Origin: Burkholderiales bacterium
GTDB taxonomy: Bacteria > Pseudomonadota > Gammaproteobacteria > Burkholderiales > Nitrosomonadaceae
Length of the DNA: 64,000 bases
Direction: 5' to 3'
NCBI GenBank assembly: GCA_024235795.1
Contig: JACKLR010000001.1
Span: 62,001-126,000 of the forward strand
Shown: positions 1-7,669 of the stretch, one piece after another
Layout of the letters: each line of letters opens with the position of its first letter
Position numbering within the stretch: position 1 is the first letter of the stretch
The notes under the pieces: generated by a model
What the model was told of the DNA's origin: nothing
What the model saw: the letters and a program-made list of their open reading frames with translations, nothing else
Databases searched by the model: none
Translations under genes and position numbers: made by a program

Positions 1-530
1 GGCATCATCATGGCTGCAAAGGAAAAACCATTCTTTAAAACAGATTCAAAACGTACAACACTGTTAACTGCTGTGTATGGTCCTGAACCCAGGCCGTTAG
101 CACTTGCAATCATAGTGCCGCCACTTCCGGCAGCTTGTAATGTGGTGTAAACAAAAGGGTCAATCGTCCAACCACCCGCATAATCAGCAAATAACGAATG
201 AATCCGACCAAATTTTAATTGTCCCCAGTTGTCGATGGAAAGACCTAAATAGCGCTCTCGAGCGGCACCTATGTTGCCGCTCAAATTAAAACCATAGTCA
301 ATTATCGCAAATACTTTTATTCCATTTCCCAGGTTTTCAGTAATACTCAAACCCCAGGCTGAATAGAAGGTTGGGTCATCTATTAATGATTGGCTGGAAA
401 TACCTTCAACATCTATGACGCTATACTCAGATTGAATGCGGCCACCCATTGAAAATTTAGTTCCATATACGGATGTGGCCATTGACAATAGAACTATGAT
501 TATTATTGTGGAAATTTGTTTATTTTTCAT
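1..530 (-). CDS. General porin, 5' part only (runs off the left edge)
   Basis: Reading the minus strand from the ATG at 530 gives an uninterrupted frame to the window edge, about 176 codons. It begins MKNKQISTIIIIVLLSMATS, a signal peptide, then a mature start (TKFSMGGRIQSEYSV) and porin-like strands: YGFNL, RYLGLSIDNWGQLKFGR, and a stretch resembling the constriction loop. The pattern 'xGxLxFGR' followed by an aromatic/Gly-rich loop is typical of the trimeric general porins (Porin_4/OmpC-like) of Betaproteobacteria. It would form an outer-membrane diffusion channel. The C-terminus lies outside the window, so integrity cannot be judged. Family confidence is good; substrate is unknown. Confidence 0.8.
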   Translation of the reverse strand, partial: MKNKQISTIIIIVLLSMATSVYGTKFSMGGRIQSEYSVIDVEGISSQSLIDDPTFYSAWGLSITENLGNGIKVFAIIDYGFNLSGNIGAARERYLGLSIDNWGQLKFGRIHSLFADYAGGWTIDPFVYTTLQAAGSGGTMIASANGLGSGPYTAVNSVVRFESVLKNGFSFAAMMM

Positions 531-990
531 GATTAATTAATTTACTTGCAATACTGTTGATTGAATTTAGGTTTTCTTCAGACCATTTCTATCACTGCAA
601 ACGCTGAGGTTGTTTATGTGTTGTATGTTGTTGGATATATACGTGCACGTAAATTTGCTTGTATAGATCTGAATAAACACGTAGTTTTAATACACGCAAT
701 TGATGTATTAGACGCAAAGAGTCTCCTCTCAGTTAAATTGAGAAATATTTAGCGATACTTTAGTAATGTGTCTTAAAACGGCGGGGGCGGGGGCGGAGGC
801 GGAGGTAGTGGCTTTACCATATGACAAGTTACTAGTTCCGGATTACACAGAGTTTGTTGAGCAAAGTAATGGCGGCATACTGCTTAACTTCACCGCGCCC
901 TTTTCCTGCTTGATCGTATACTTCGTTAATTTGCAAAGTATCCGCTTACATGCTCGCCTGAACAGTGTGAGTATCGTAGCCGAAAATGCT

Positions 991-1012
991 CCCCCGTGGC
1001 CTGCCACGGGGG
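991..1012 (-). terminator. Strong GC-rich hairpin, possible terminator of the cytochrome gene
   Basis: CCCCCGTGG / CCACGGGGG forms a perfect 9-bp stem with a four-base loop, about 100 nt beyond the stop of the minus-strand cytochrome gene. In that direction it is followed by AGCATTTTC, a poor U-tract, so intrinsic termination is only plausible. The rest of 531-1112 holds no gene I can support; short plus-strand frames there have no recognisable family, and a GGCGGG/GGCGGA-rich stretch lies at about 781-806. Confidence 0.35.
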
Positions 1013-1112
1013 ATTACATGTTCAATTGTTAATAAATAAGTCTACGGAAGCGTCGTTCTGTCGGAAAATTATTCCAACAATTCCCTTTCCGGCTTACTTC
1101 AAGTATCAATTC

Positions 1113-2429
1113 TCAACGATTTCTGAACCGGTTAAGCGCTTCTAGCAGCATGGCAGGCTGGTCTGGGTTGGTGCTTTCCAGGAAGCGCGTGTAGCCCGTG
1201 ACGGAATTGGGCATTTCTTTGTCCTCAAACACTGCTTCCCTAACCTCATCGGCCTCATTCATCCACCAATCCAGACGGAGAACCTCCGTTTCGGCGGCCG
1301 TATGGCAATTCTCGCAAGAAGGCAAGACAACGCCTCTGTAGAGCGCCGCCTCCGTCATCCAGTCGACAGGAATATAGTCGAGGTTCTGTGTGTCATTTGG
1401 AAGCCCTTCGCCACCATAAATACCATTGATTAGCGCTATGGTTTCCTTTGTCGGGTTGGTAAGCAGTACGCCTTCGTTAAACTTCTTGAATGCCGCTTCC
1501 ACATCAGCCAAAGTCATGCGATTGTCAGGAGGCGTGTCTGCCGTGCCACGCGGGGGCGGGTTGTCATCCGCGAACGCCATGATTCTCAGATCGTAAAAGA
1601 GGAAGATTGCTCCGGTCTCTCCAGTGCCCCCGGCATAGCCTTCTGGTGGCATGGGAGATTTTGCGTTATCGTCACCCCCGTGGCACGCAAAGCAGGCAGC
1701 CGGGAGGAATAATTGCTCATTCCGAAAGTCGTAGGACGTGCTGGGTAGCCGGATACCGGTGGGACCCGTGTCGAAGACATAAAACTGGGTAATCCGTCCA
1801 TCCGCGCCACTATTCGTAGTACTATCCCCGTTCCGGTCTTCATCGCGATCCCCTTCGCGTTTACGTTTGTGTCTGTCATCGTGATCATCTTCCCGGTCTT
1901 CATCACGCGTCCCTATAGCATCTCGGCCGCTCCTTGTGTTGTTGCTCGCTACACTCATGGGTCCCGGCGAATACTCCATATTGATTATCGAGACGGCATT
2001 CTGGTCGGTAAGGGAATCGATCTCGGTGTTGTAATTGACGGTGTGGAACGCAACGTTGCCTTCAAACCCGGGCCGCTCGTCAATAACCATCTGAATCAAA
2101 CGCCAAAATCCCACATCACCGTTACTGTAAAATCCCTTGGCCTCGACGATGGTATTGATTGGATCGTTGAAACCATTCGCCTCCCTCCAGTCTTCCAGGT
2201 TTGTTTTTTCGTCGTTCGGATCTATGGTTTTATAGTAGGATTCGGCCACACCCAAATCGTCTACTCCGTTCACCTTCAAGGGTTTATTGGGCACGTGCTG
2301 TGCCCAAGTCGTACCTGTGGCTGTGATACAAAAAGCCGTTACCATAATTACCGCCAATCGTGTAGCCATAACTTGCTTAAAATTTAACGTACTTCGACTC
2401 TCTTTTCCCATATTGCTATATGTTTTCAT
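1113..2429 (-). CDS. Exported dihaem cytochrome c
   Basis: A 438-residue protein when started at the ATG at 2429, which has GGAG eight bases upstream; the frame is open to 2540, but that start has no such site. A signal peptide (MATRLAVIMVTAFCITATG... ending near TTWAQ) points to the periplasm. Two CxxCH haem-binding motifs are visible, CFACH near the middle and CENCH in the C-terminal third, so it should carry two covalently bound haems and act in electron transfer. Between them and the N-terminus sits a strongly charged Asp/Arg/Lys/His-rich segment (GTRDEDREDDHDDRHKRKR) that looks like a disordered insertion. No partner oxidoreductase gene is adjacent. The specific redox partner is unknown. 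Confidence 0.75.
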   Translation of the reverse strand: MKTYSNMGKESRSTLNFKQVMATRLAVIMVTAFCITATGTTWAQHVPNKPLKVNGVDDLGVAESYYKTIDPNDEKTNLEDWREANGFNDPINTIVEAKGFYSNGDVGFWRLIQMVIDERPGFEGNVAFHTVNYNTEIDSLTDQNAVSIINMEYSPGPMSVASNNTRSGRDAIGTRDEDREDDHDDRHKRKREGDRDEDRNGDSTTNSGADGRITQFYVFDTGPTGIRLPSTSYDFRNEQLFLPAACFACHGGDDNAKSPMPPEGYAGGTGETGAIFLFYDLRIMAFADDNPPPRGTADTPPDNRMTLADVEAAFKKFNEGVLLTNPTKETIALINGIYGGEGLPNDTQNLDYIPVDWMTEAALYRGVVLPSCENCHTAAETEVLRLDWWMNEADEVREAVFEDKEMPNSVTGYTRFLESTNPDQPAMLLEALNRFRNR

Positions 2430-3540
2430 TTCACATTCTCCATATTTATTTTCTGTATAAAAAAGTACAAACGCTTTAATATATTCTTGTCGTATCACCT
2501 CCTTGGTACGCTTTACTGCCTGCGTCTTATTATTTATCACCGTTATCCCTGAAAAAAGTACAAAGCAATATGTATGCCAACTTGCTTTTACAGTTTAAAA
2601 ACAGTTATTTATATCAATATAAGAACGTAGCAATTTGTCTTAGTGGAGAAAAGAAAACAATAGACGTCTTCTTTTGCAGACAAAGTTTCTGCCCGAGGAA
2701 TTTCCAATTAAGCCCGACTTCGAATAGAAGCCGCTAGGATGCTGTCCGAGAATAGTAATCGTTGTGAGGAAAAGCAATTTTGGCTATATTTTTCGAATAT
2801 TCGAGGCGAATAGTTGTTCTATTTAACGAAAATAATCGAAAAAATCTGCAGTAGAGCAATCTATACACGGACAGGCTTCTAGGGTTGAGATAAACCAAAT
2901 TATAAAAACAATGATATTAGGGGCTGTTTTCTGAAGAAACTGGCGAAATATCAATGCTGATTGACAGAGATGCCCCTTCAAGCCCATAGAAGGAAAAAAT
3001 TTTGGCTTAAAGGCGCGTTGCCTACTCATCTGGCAGGACTTGGGAAGATTGAGATTGTATTTCTATTGATCCAGGCGCTCAATATAAGTCCGGATCACTG
3101 CATTATCTCTTGCGTAAGTCCTTTGACAGTCCGCCGGGGTTTGTGGAACACCTGCAAATACCGATTTGTCTGTTTGAGCAGACATAATAGATTGCAAATT
3201 GGACTAATGTATTGAATTGGAAAATATAATTATTGTCTCTCTATTAGTCTAATGGAATGGATTCCTCCCACTCAACGGCATCGTAATGTGCCACACTAAA
3301 GATTTTAGCAATCAAGAAGCGGGATGAGATGATGACTATAGCATGTACCGGAATCGATTTGGCGATACCGGTACCGGTATTCCAAATTCATTTGGATAAG
3401 CACGCAATACGCCTAACTGTATCAGAAATTACCAACGGGGCGATTTACATACTTAGTCGACCCTGAAAAAGGATATTTTGAGAAATTATCTACACAAAAT
3501 TTCACCCAGGTATTCTTTATCTTGCCTGCAAACTTTTTCT
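2430..3540. other. Gene-poor stretch of about 1.1 kb, probably decayed sequence
   Basis: No convincing full-length gene is seen. The minus strand has a 40-codon frame at 3063-3185 (MSAQTDKSVFAGVPQT...) of unknown family. Around 3330-3400 the plus strand could encode TGIDLA...VFQIH, faintly like the N-terminus of IS110-type transposases, but the similarity is too short to call. The stretch between the cytochrome gene and an insertion sequence is most simply remnant mobile DNA. Confidence 0.3.
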
Positions 3541-4857
3541 TCAGGAATCTCCGGTGGCAGTGCTTATTTTTGCCTTATGTTTTGCTGCAAAAAACAGCCA
3601 AAAAATGGCCAACAGCCATTGTTTCAGATTCCAGGCGCAAGCAGCCATCAGCAGGTTGATCTGATCACCGATGGCGCCTTTTAAATAGTTTCTTGCCATT
3701 CGATAGTCCGATTTCAAGTGGCCGATGATGGGTTCAATCGCAGCACGTCTTCTGCATTGTTTTCGCTTCTTGTTTCTTTGGTAATGCGTGTCTCGTTTGA
3801 GCGCTTTTCCCGGTAGAATGATTTTCGTTCCGTTCACTTCGCTTTTGCCGCGGTAGCCACGGTCACACACTGCTTGTTTGACTGTTTTGCCACGCGATGT
3901 TTCAACATGCTTGAGTATTTCCGGCAACGTATGGCTGTCATGCTGGTTTTGTTCATGGCTGACAACACCGACGATGATATTGCTTCGCGCCGTACAGGCG
4001 ATTGATGCCTTGCTGCCATATTCGTATTGTTTGTGGTCTTTTCCCTTGGCGACACAGTAGACCTGCGGCTCATGTAATGAGTAGATTTTGTTTGTGTCTT
4101 TGGGTTGTTGTTTCAAAATACGCTCATACAGCAGAAAATCCTGTTGGTAGCAATCAAACAAGCAGTACTGCGGCAGCTTCCTTCTGAGCTCCCGTATCAA
4201 AATGCCCGCAATGGTTCTGAGGCGCTTTAACGCACGCTTGGCCTTGGCTCTTTTCTTGACATGGCGGAAATGCCGGATGTCCAACCGTAATAATTTGACT
4301 TCCTTAACAAACGTGCGCCGTTGAAAAATACCATGCACTTTGGCTATCTTGTTCAGACGATTAATAATTCTAATCGCAAGCTTGCTGTCTGTCGGATAGG
4401 TGATGTTCTTTTCCTGTACCGTGGTGTCAATATGAACCGCAGCTTCCAGCGCCGCTTTGCCATGCAAACCAACACTCATCCGAAATATCCGTTCAACACC
4501 TTCAGCGCCAATGCGCTTGCGAAAATGCACCAGCTCCGTACTGTGGCAAGGCAATTTCCGCTGGAATTCTTGCATGCCACAAAAAGCCTGGTAGTAGGGA
4601 TTGCGCTTCCACTGCAATACCACCGACTCATCGCTCAAGTTCTCCAGTTGCTTGAGGATCAACAATCCAACCATCAGGCGAATGGGTTTGCTGGGCGCAC
4701 CTATGTCCTCGGTGTAATGAATGCTAAACGCTTCGTCAAAGGTATGCCAGGGAATAACGGTTGATAGTTTGAGCAGCGGATCAGAGGGGTCAAGCTGTAA
4801 CAACAGATCTGTTTCAAACAAACTGGGTTGATGAAAAGTTTTACTGGGTGTGAGCAT
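3541..4857 (-). CDS. IS5-family (DDE) transposase
   Basis: A 438-residue transposase. The N-terminal part (LDPSDPLLKLSTVIPWHTFDE, KPIRLMVGLLILKQLENLSDE) is the DUF772-type domain of IS5-related enzymes. The catalytic triad is visible as AAVHIDTT (first Asp), VCDRGYRG (second Asp) and RRAAIEPIIGHLK (Glu, with the Y/R-rich surroundings of the DDE_Tnp_1 fold). The frame appears intact. I could not fix the element ends: no convincing terminal repeats or target duplication were found outside the gene, so the C-terminal tail after AAKHKAK may run past the original element boundary. It lies in a zone of other IS remnants. Confidence 0.88.
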   Translation of the reverse strand: MLTPSKTFHQPSLFETDLLLQLDPSDPLLKLSTVIPWHTFDEAFSIHYTEDIGAPSKPIRLMVGLLILKQLENLSDESVVLQWKRNPYYQAFCGMQEFQRKLPCHSTELVHFRKRIGAEGVERIFRMSVGLHGKAALEAAVHIDTTVQEKNITYPTDSKLAIRIINRLNKIAKVHGIFQRRTFVKEVKLLRLDIRHFRHVKKRAKAKRALKRLRTIAGILIRELRRKLPQYCLFDCYQQDFLLYERILKQQPKDTNKIYSLHEPQVYCVAKGKDHKQYEYGSKASIACTARSNIIVGVVSHEQNQHDSHTLPEILKHVETSRGKTVKQAVCDRGYRGKSEVNGTKIILPGKALKRDTHYQRNKKRKQCRRRAAIEPIIGHLKSDYRMARNYLKGAIGDQINLLMAACAWNLKQWLLAIFWLFFAAKHKAKISTATGDS

Positions 4858-4872
4858 CGATAAATCACCATT

Positions 4873-4913
4873 TCGACCAGAAACAAACGCTTATTTTAGC
4901 ATTTTCTGGTCGA
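4873..4913. promoter_or_regulatory. Inverted repeat upstream of the IS5-type transposase
   Basis: TCGACCAGAAA (4873-4883) and TTTCTGGTCGA (4903-4913) are perfect 11-bp complements separated by 19 bp, beginning 16 bp upstream of the transposase start. It could be an operator, part of the element end, or an RNA hairpin limiting transposase expression. Function is not demonstrated by the sequence. Confidence 0.4.
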
Positions 4914-5116
4914 TTTGAACAGCGTAAATCAATATATTTATGATTGATATCAAATACTTGGGAATATTTAAGGCTCGACTACTTAGATATTTATAAGATT
5001 CGGCTTTGCGATATAAAGGAAGACAATTGATTAACAAAACAAATCAAATTGCATTTATATGCAGTCAAATTTGCTGTACCCTGCCTAAAGATTATAATCC
5101 ACACAATAGCATGGCA

Positions 5117-5640
5117 GGTACCTGTAAAGAAAAGACATGACGAACGTAAACTGGATGCGTTTTTGGATAAGCGGTTGACTCAAGCATCGCATCGTTACGC
5201 GCCGGTGGATATAGTAACGCGGTTTACGGAACAGTACCGCAGCAGTTATTCAGGCTGGAATACCAGGCATTTTCATGCATGGTATCGCATGGATGGCGGT
5301 ACCCGCTGTTACACGTGGGTTAAGAGTCGGCTGCAAGAAACCGGCTTGATCAAACGTACCTTAAGGCAGGGAGCACATCGCAAACGCCGCGAACGCTCGC
5401 CGCTGACTCGGATGACCATTCATCAGGATGGCAGCACGCATGAATGGGTAGCTGATCAAAAATTGGATTTGATTGTCACCATGGATGACGCAACAAACGT
5501 GCACTAATCGATGTATTTGTTAAAGAAGGCGGTAGTGCAAGCAGCTTCAGAGGCGTTCAGAAAGTTATTGAGGAGCATGGATTATTTTCAGACCGGGGCA
5601 GCCATTTCTGGCACACACCCGAAGCGGGTGGCAAAGTGGG
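5117..5640 (+). pseudogene. ISNCY-type transposase remnant, frameshifted and truncated
   Basis: The first part reads KKRHDERKLDAFLDKRL...YSGWNTRHFHAWYR...YTWVKSRLQETGL...DLIVTMDDATN, the pattern NxRHFH / YTWVK / DDAT of ISNCY-group transposases with an integrase-type catalytic core. After the stop at 5505 the next frame continues the same protein: FVKEGGSASSFRGVQKV...SDRGSHFWHTPEAGGKV. A frameshift near 5505 and a short deletion between GLF and SDRG break it; both the N-terminal HTH part and the C-terminus are missing. The 12-bp word CATGGCAGGTAC occurs at 5110-5121 and again at 5665-5676, bracketing the remnant. It cannot encode an active enzyme. Confidence 0.75.
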
Positions 5641-5692
5641 TAATTCTATTTGTTGACAACATAACATGGCAGGTACTAAGGTTCAAAGTTCA

Positions 5693-5708
5693 TGTGATTT
5701 ATATTACA
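5693..5708. promoter_or_regulatory. CRP-like palindrome, ancestral lipase promoter region
   Basis: TGTGATTTATATTACA matches TGTGA-N6-TCACA at nine of ten half-site positions. Before the ISAs1-type element inserted, it stood about 60 bp upstream of the lipase ATG (now 5756 / 7670). The site therefore belongs to the lipase promoter region and is now separated from the gene by 1.9 kb. It shares the spacer start TTT with the sites at 16706, 24319 and 49866. Confidence 0.5.
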
Positions 5709-5778
5709 ACTTAGATTTTCATGCAGCAAATCGGTGCATTTCAACTATTATTCTGATGGTGTTCACGGTAAATTTGTT

Positions 5779-6516
5779 CTAACGTGGTTTAGCTGTATTT
5801 TTGGTCATTTTCAAATAATCAAACACCATTCGAACGCTCATCGTCAACTTTCTCATTGTTTCCGCAACTCCCTTTAAGCTGGTTGCTTTGACAATCCCAA
5901 CAACAAAACGCCGCAGGCGAGTAATATTTTCAGGGCCATATCCGGTACGGATACGGCATCTGTCTTCGTCAAAGCACCAGTCTAAAATGTAATGACAGCT
6001 GTTCTCAATACACCAATGCCCCCGATTTGTTTCCAATATTTTAGCGGCAGAGGCATCAAACTCAGCTTGGCTGGTAATGCCGTATACCAACTCTCGTGAG
6101 ACCTTTTTTGTCTTCTTTTCGGTCGATTCCCGTTCAATAGCAAATGCTTGTCCGACATAAGGAAAGTTCAAGTAGTTGTTGAGTGTGCTGGTTACCCAGA
6201 TTTTACGGGTTTCTATACGTCCGTGCCCGTAGCTGGTTGTTGTGGCATCAGGTGTCTGACGGTTTTTAAAGTAATACTGCAGATCTTCAAGCAACCTGGG
6301 TTGATTGGCTTTGACGGTAAAATGATAATGCGCTTGTTTGTTTTCTACCAGATAACGGGCAAATTGACGTTGTGTAAGCAGCGCGTCTGCAGTAATGACG
6401 ACACCATCAATGTCGAGTGGATCAAGCAGCGGAGCAGCTATTTTTATTTCATTGGTTTGTTTGGCCGCTGTGCAGTTGTTTGTATTGTATTTTACGACTT
6501 TTTTTGGGTGTAACAA
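5779..6516 (-). CDS. ISAs1-family transposase, C-terminal catalytic part (second frame)
   Basis: A 245-residue frame containing IDGVVITADALLTQRQFARYL (second catalytic Asp region), FTVKANQPRLLEDL, and the C-terminal ISAs1 block (ETNRGHWCIENSCHYILDWCFDEDRCRIRTG with the catalytic Glu, then NITRLRRFVVGI). It lacks the first catalytic Asp, which lies in the preceding frame (ESLAIDGKTMR). The two frames overlap around 6492-6516 and join at TQKK-V, where the minus strand reads CAA AAA AAG. A -1 shift on A_AAA_AAG would fuse them into one polypeptide. Alternatively a single A was lost from an original eight-A run. By itself this frame has no good ribosome-binding site. Confidence 0.8.
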   Translation of the reverse strand: MLHPKKVVKYNTNNCTAAKQTNEIKIAAPLLDPLDIDGVVITADALLTQRQFARYLVENKQAHYHFTVKANQPRLLEDLQYYFKNRQTPDATTTSYGHGRIETRKIWVTSTLNNYLNFPYVGQAFAIERESTEKKTKKVSRELVYGITSQAEFDASAAKILETNRGHWCIENSCHYILDWCFDEDRCRIRTGYGPENITRLRRFVVGIVKATSLKGVAETMRKLTMSVRMVFDYLKMTKNTAKPR

Positions 6517-7547
6517 TGAAGGGTGTTATGGCCGATGGCGCTCATGATATGAATTTGTCTGCCTTCGCTATCAATCGCGCTGCGCATGGTCTTGCCATCT
6601 ATCGCCAGACTTTCATCGTCAGCGCTGTATTGCTCGCTCCAGTGTTGCAATGCCTGATCCAGTGCATTCGGTTTCACCCTGATCAATGTGTCGCGAATAA
6701 TGTATTCACTGGGAACATGATAACGTTCCTGCTTATAGTAGCACTGGAAACGGGCGCGGGCATCCTGACTGAGCGATTGTGCCCATTCGGCGATACCTTT
6801 ATAACCCACCCGGCCACAGAGAATAGCGCCCGTGGCAATGGCCAGTATCGTATCTAACCGATGGCGCCTGCCCTGTGTGCGGCGTGGATCAGGGATGCAA
6901 TTAAAAAAAGTGGGGAGTGCATTCATTTGATTGGCTGTTAGCATGAGCTTAGGTGTTCCGCATTGATAGACCGGGTTTAAATGCGATTGAGACAGCAGGT
7001 GCTGCGCATTGCGTTGCAGCGCATAAACAAAAACCAATTTAGGCGAAGCGTTGGATTGGTAACCTTGGGCATTGATGCGGCGAAACCCCTTTGTGCTGCC
7101 CAGCAGTGTCCAGTTGGCCGCCTTGTAAATCGTACCATGGAAATGTTGTGGATCAACGAAGGTTTCAAGTAGCAACAGTGGATGATGAAAGTGCCGCAAC
7201 CAATCAGCTTGAAGCCTTCTCTGGCACAGCGATAAAATACGGGTTGCCACATTGGGAATGTGCCATTGCGGCAGAATCAAAAATCGACTGTTGTTGGTGA
7301 CCAAATTTAAACGATCAAATTGATGGCGATATCGCCAGCCAATCCATTGGTCACGTGGCGCACATTTCAAGGCCGCCGATGAAAAACCGAGCAACGCGAT
7401 CCATTGGGCACGCCAGGTGGCAACATAGTACAATGTTTCGCCAACTGGGCGAGCAGACCCAAGGTAATGATGTCGCTGCATAAGTTTATGATAGTCTGCC
7501 TGTTCTTGGTGAGTTACAGGACGAACGACGATTTCTTTAAGCTGCAA
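6492..7547 (-). CDS. DUF4338 (DruA-like) domain fused to the N-terminal part of an ISAs1-type transposase
   Basis: A 351-residue frame. Residues 1 to about 200 (EIVVRPVTHQEQADYHKLMQRHHYLG...VATWRAQWIALLGFSSAALKCAPRDQWIGW...) are a DUF4338 domain, the family of DruA in Druantia defence and also found in transposon proteins. After about residue 208 the ISAs1 transposase begins: MNALPTFFNCIPDPRRTQGRRHRLDTILAIATGAILCG, then ESLAIDGKTMRSAID with the first catalytic Asp. The frame ends QKKS-stop at the run of seven A, and the transposase continues in the -1 frame (5779-6516). The role of DUF4338 in such elements is not established; association with transposition or target choice is inference. Confidence 0.8.
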   Translation of the reverse strand: MQLKEIVVRPVTHQEQADYHKLMQRHHYLGSARPVGETLYYVATWRAQWIALLGFSSAALKCAPRDQWIGWRYRHQFDRLNLVTNNSRFLILPQWHIPNVATRILSLCQRRLQADWLRHFHHPLLLLETFVDPQHFHGTIYKAANWTLLGSTKGFRRINAQGYQSNASPKLVFVYALQRNAQHLLSQSHLNPVYQCGTPKLMLTANQMNALPTFFNCIPDPRRTQGRRHRLDTILAIATGAILCGRVGYKGIAEWAQSLSQDARARFQCYYKQERYHVPSEYIIRDTLIRVKPNALDQALQHWSEQYSADDESLAIDGKTMRSAIDSEGRQIHIMSAIGHNTLHCYTQKKS

Positions 7548-7669
7548 AAACTGATCTCAATCGGGTTTTGTTGAGGCTACTTTATATCAACATTCGTTGA
7601 GAATGTCCAGCATTATTTAAATGCACTCGTCACTATTAGCTTTCAGGGGTAGAACAAATTTGCCCTGTG

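Larger units (their letters stand above)
5764..7667 (-). mobile_element. Complete ISAs1-family insertion sequence carrying DUF4338
   Basis: The element is 1,904 bp. The left end reads CACGGTAAATTTGTTCTAAC and the right end, read inward, CAGGGCAAATTTGTTCTAC, giving imperfect terminal inverted repeats that begin CA(C/G)GG as in ISAs1-family elements. The 10-bp direct repeat TGATGGTGTT flanks it exactly (5754-5763 and 7668-7677), the target duplication size typical for this family. It carries a DUF4338 domain followed by an ISAs1-type DDE transposase, in two overlapping frames. It inserted into the signal-peptide region of the lipase gene on the right: the frame of that gene continues leftwards across the junction as ISTIILMVLS. 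Confidence 0.9.

Noticed and set aside
561..1032. Short plus-strand open frames upstream of the porin
   Set aside because: No recognisable family, low-complexity GGCGGG codons, and no ribosome-binding site; judged chance frames.
3327..3400. Possible IS110 transposase N-terminus (GIDLA...VFQIH)
   Set aside because: Only two short blocks match and the rest of the frame is unlike the family; too weak for a feature.
3450..4930. Terminal inverted repeats and target duplication for the IS5-type element
   Set aside because: I compared sequence on both sides and found no convincing pair of ends; the element limits are left open.
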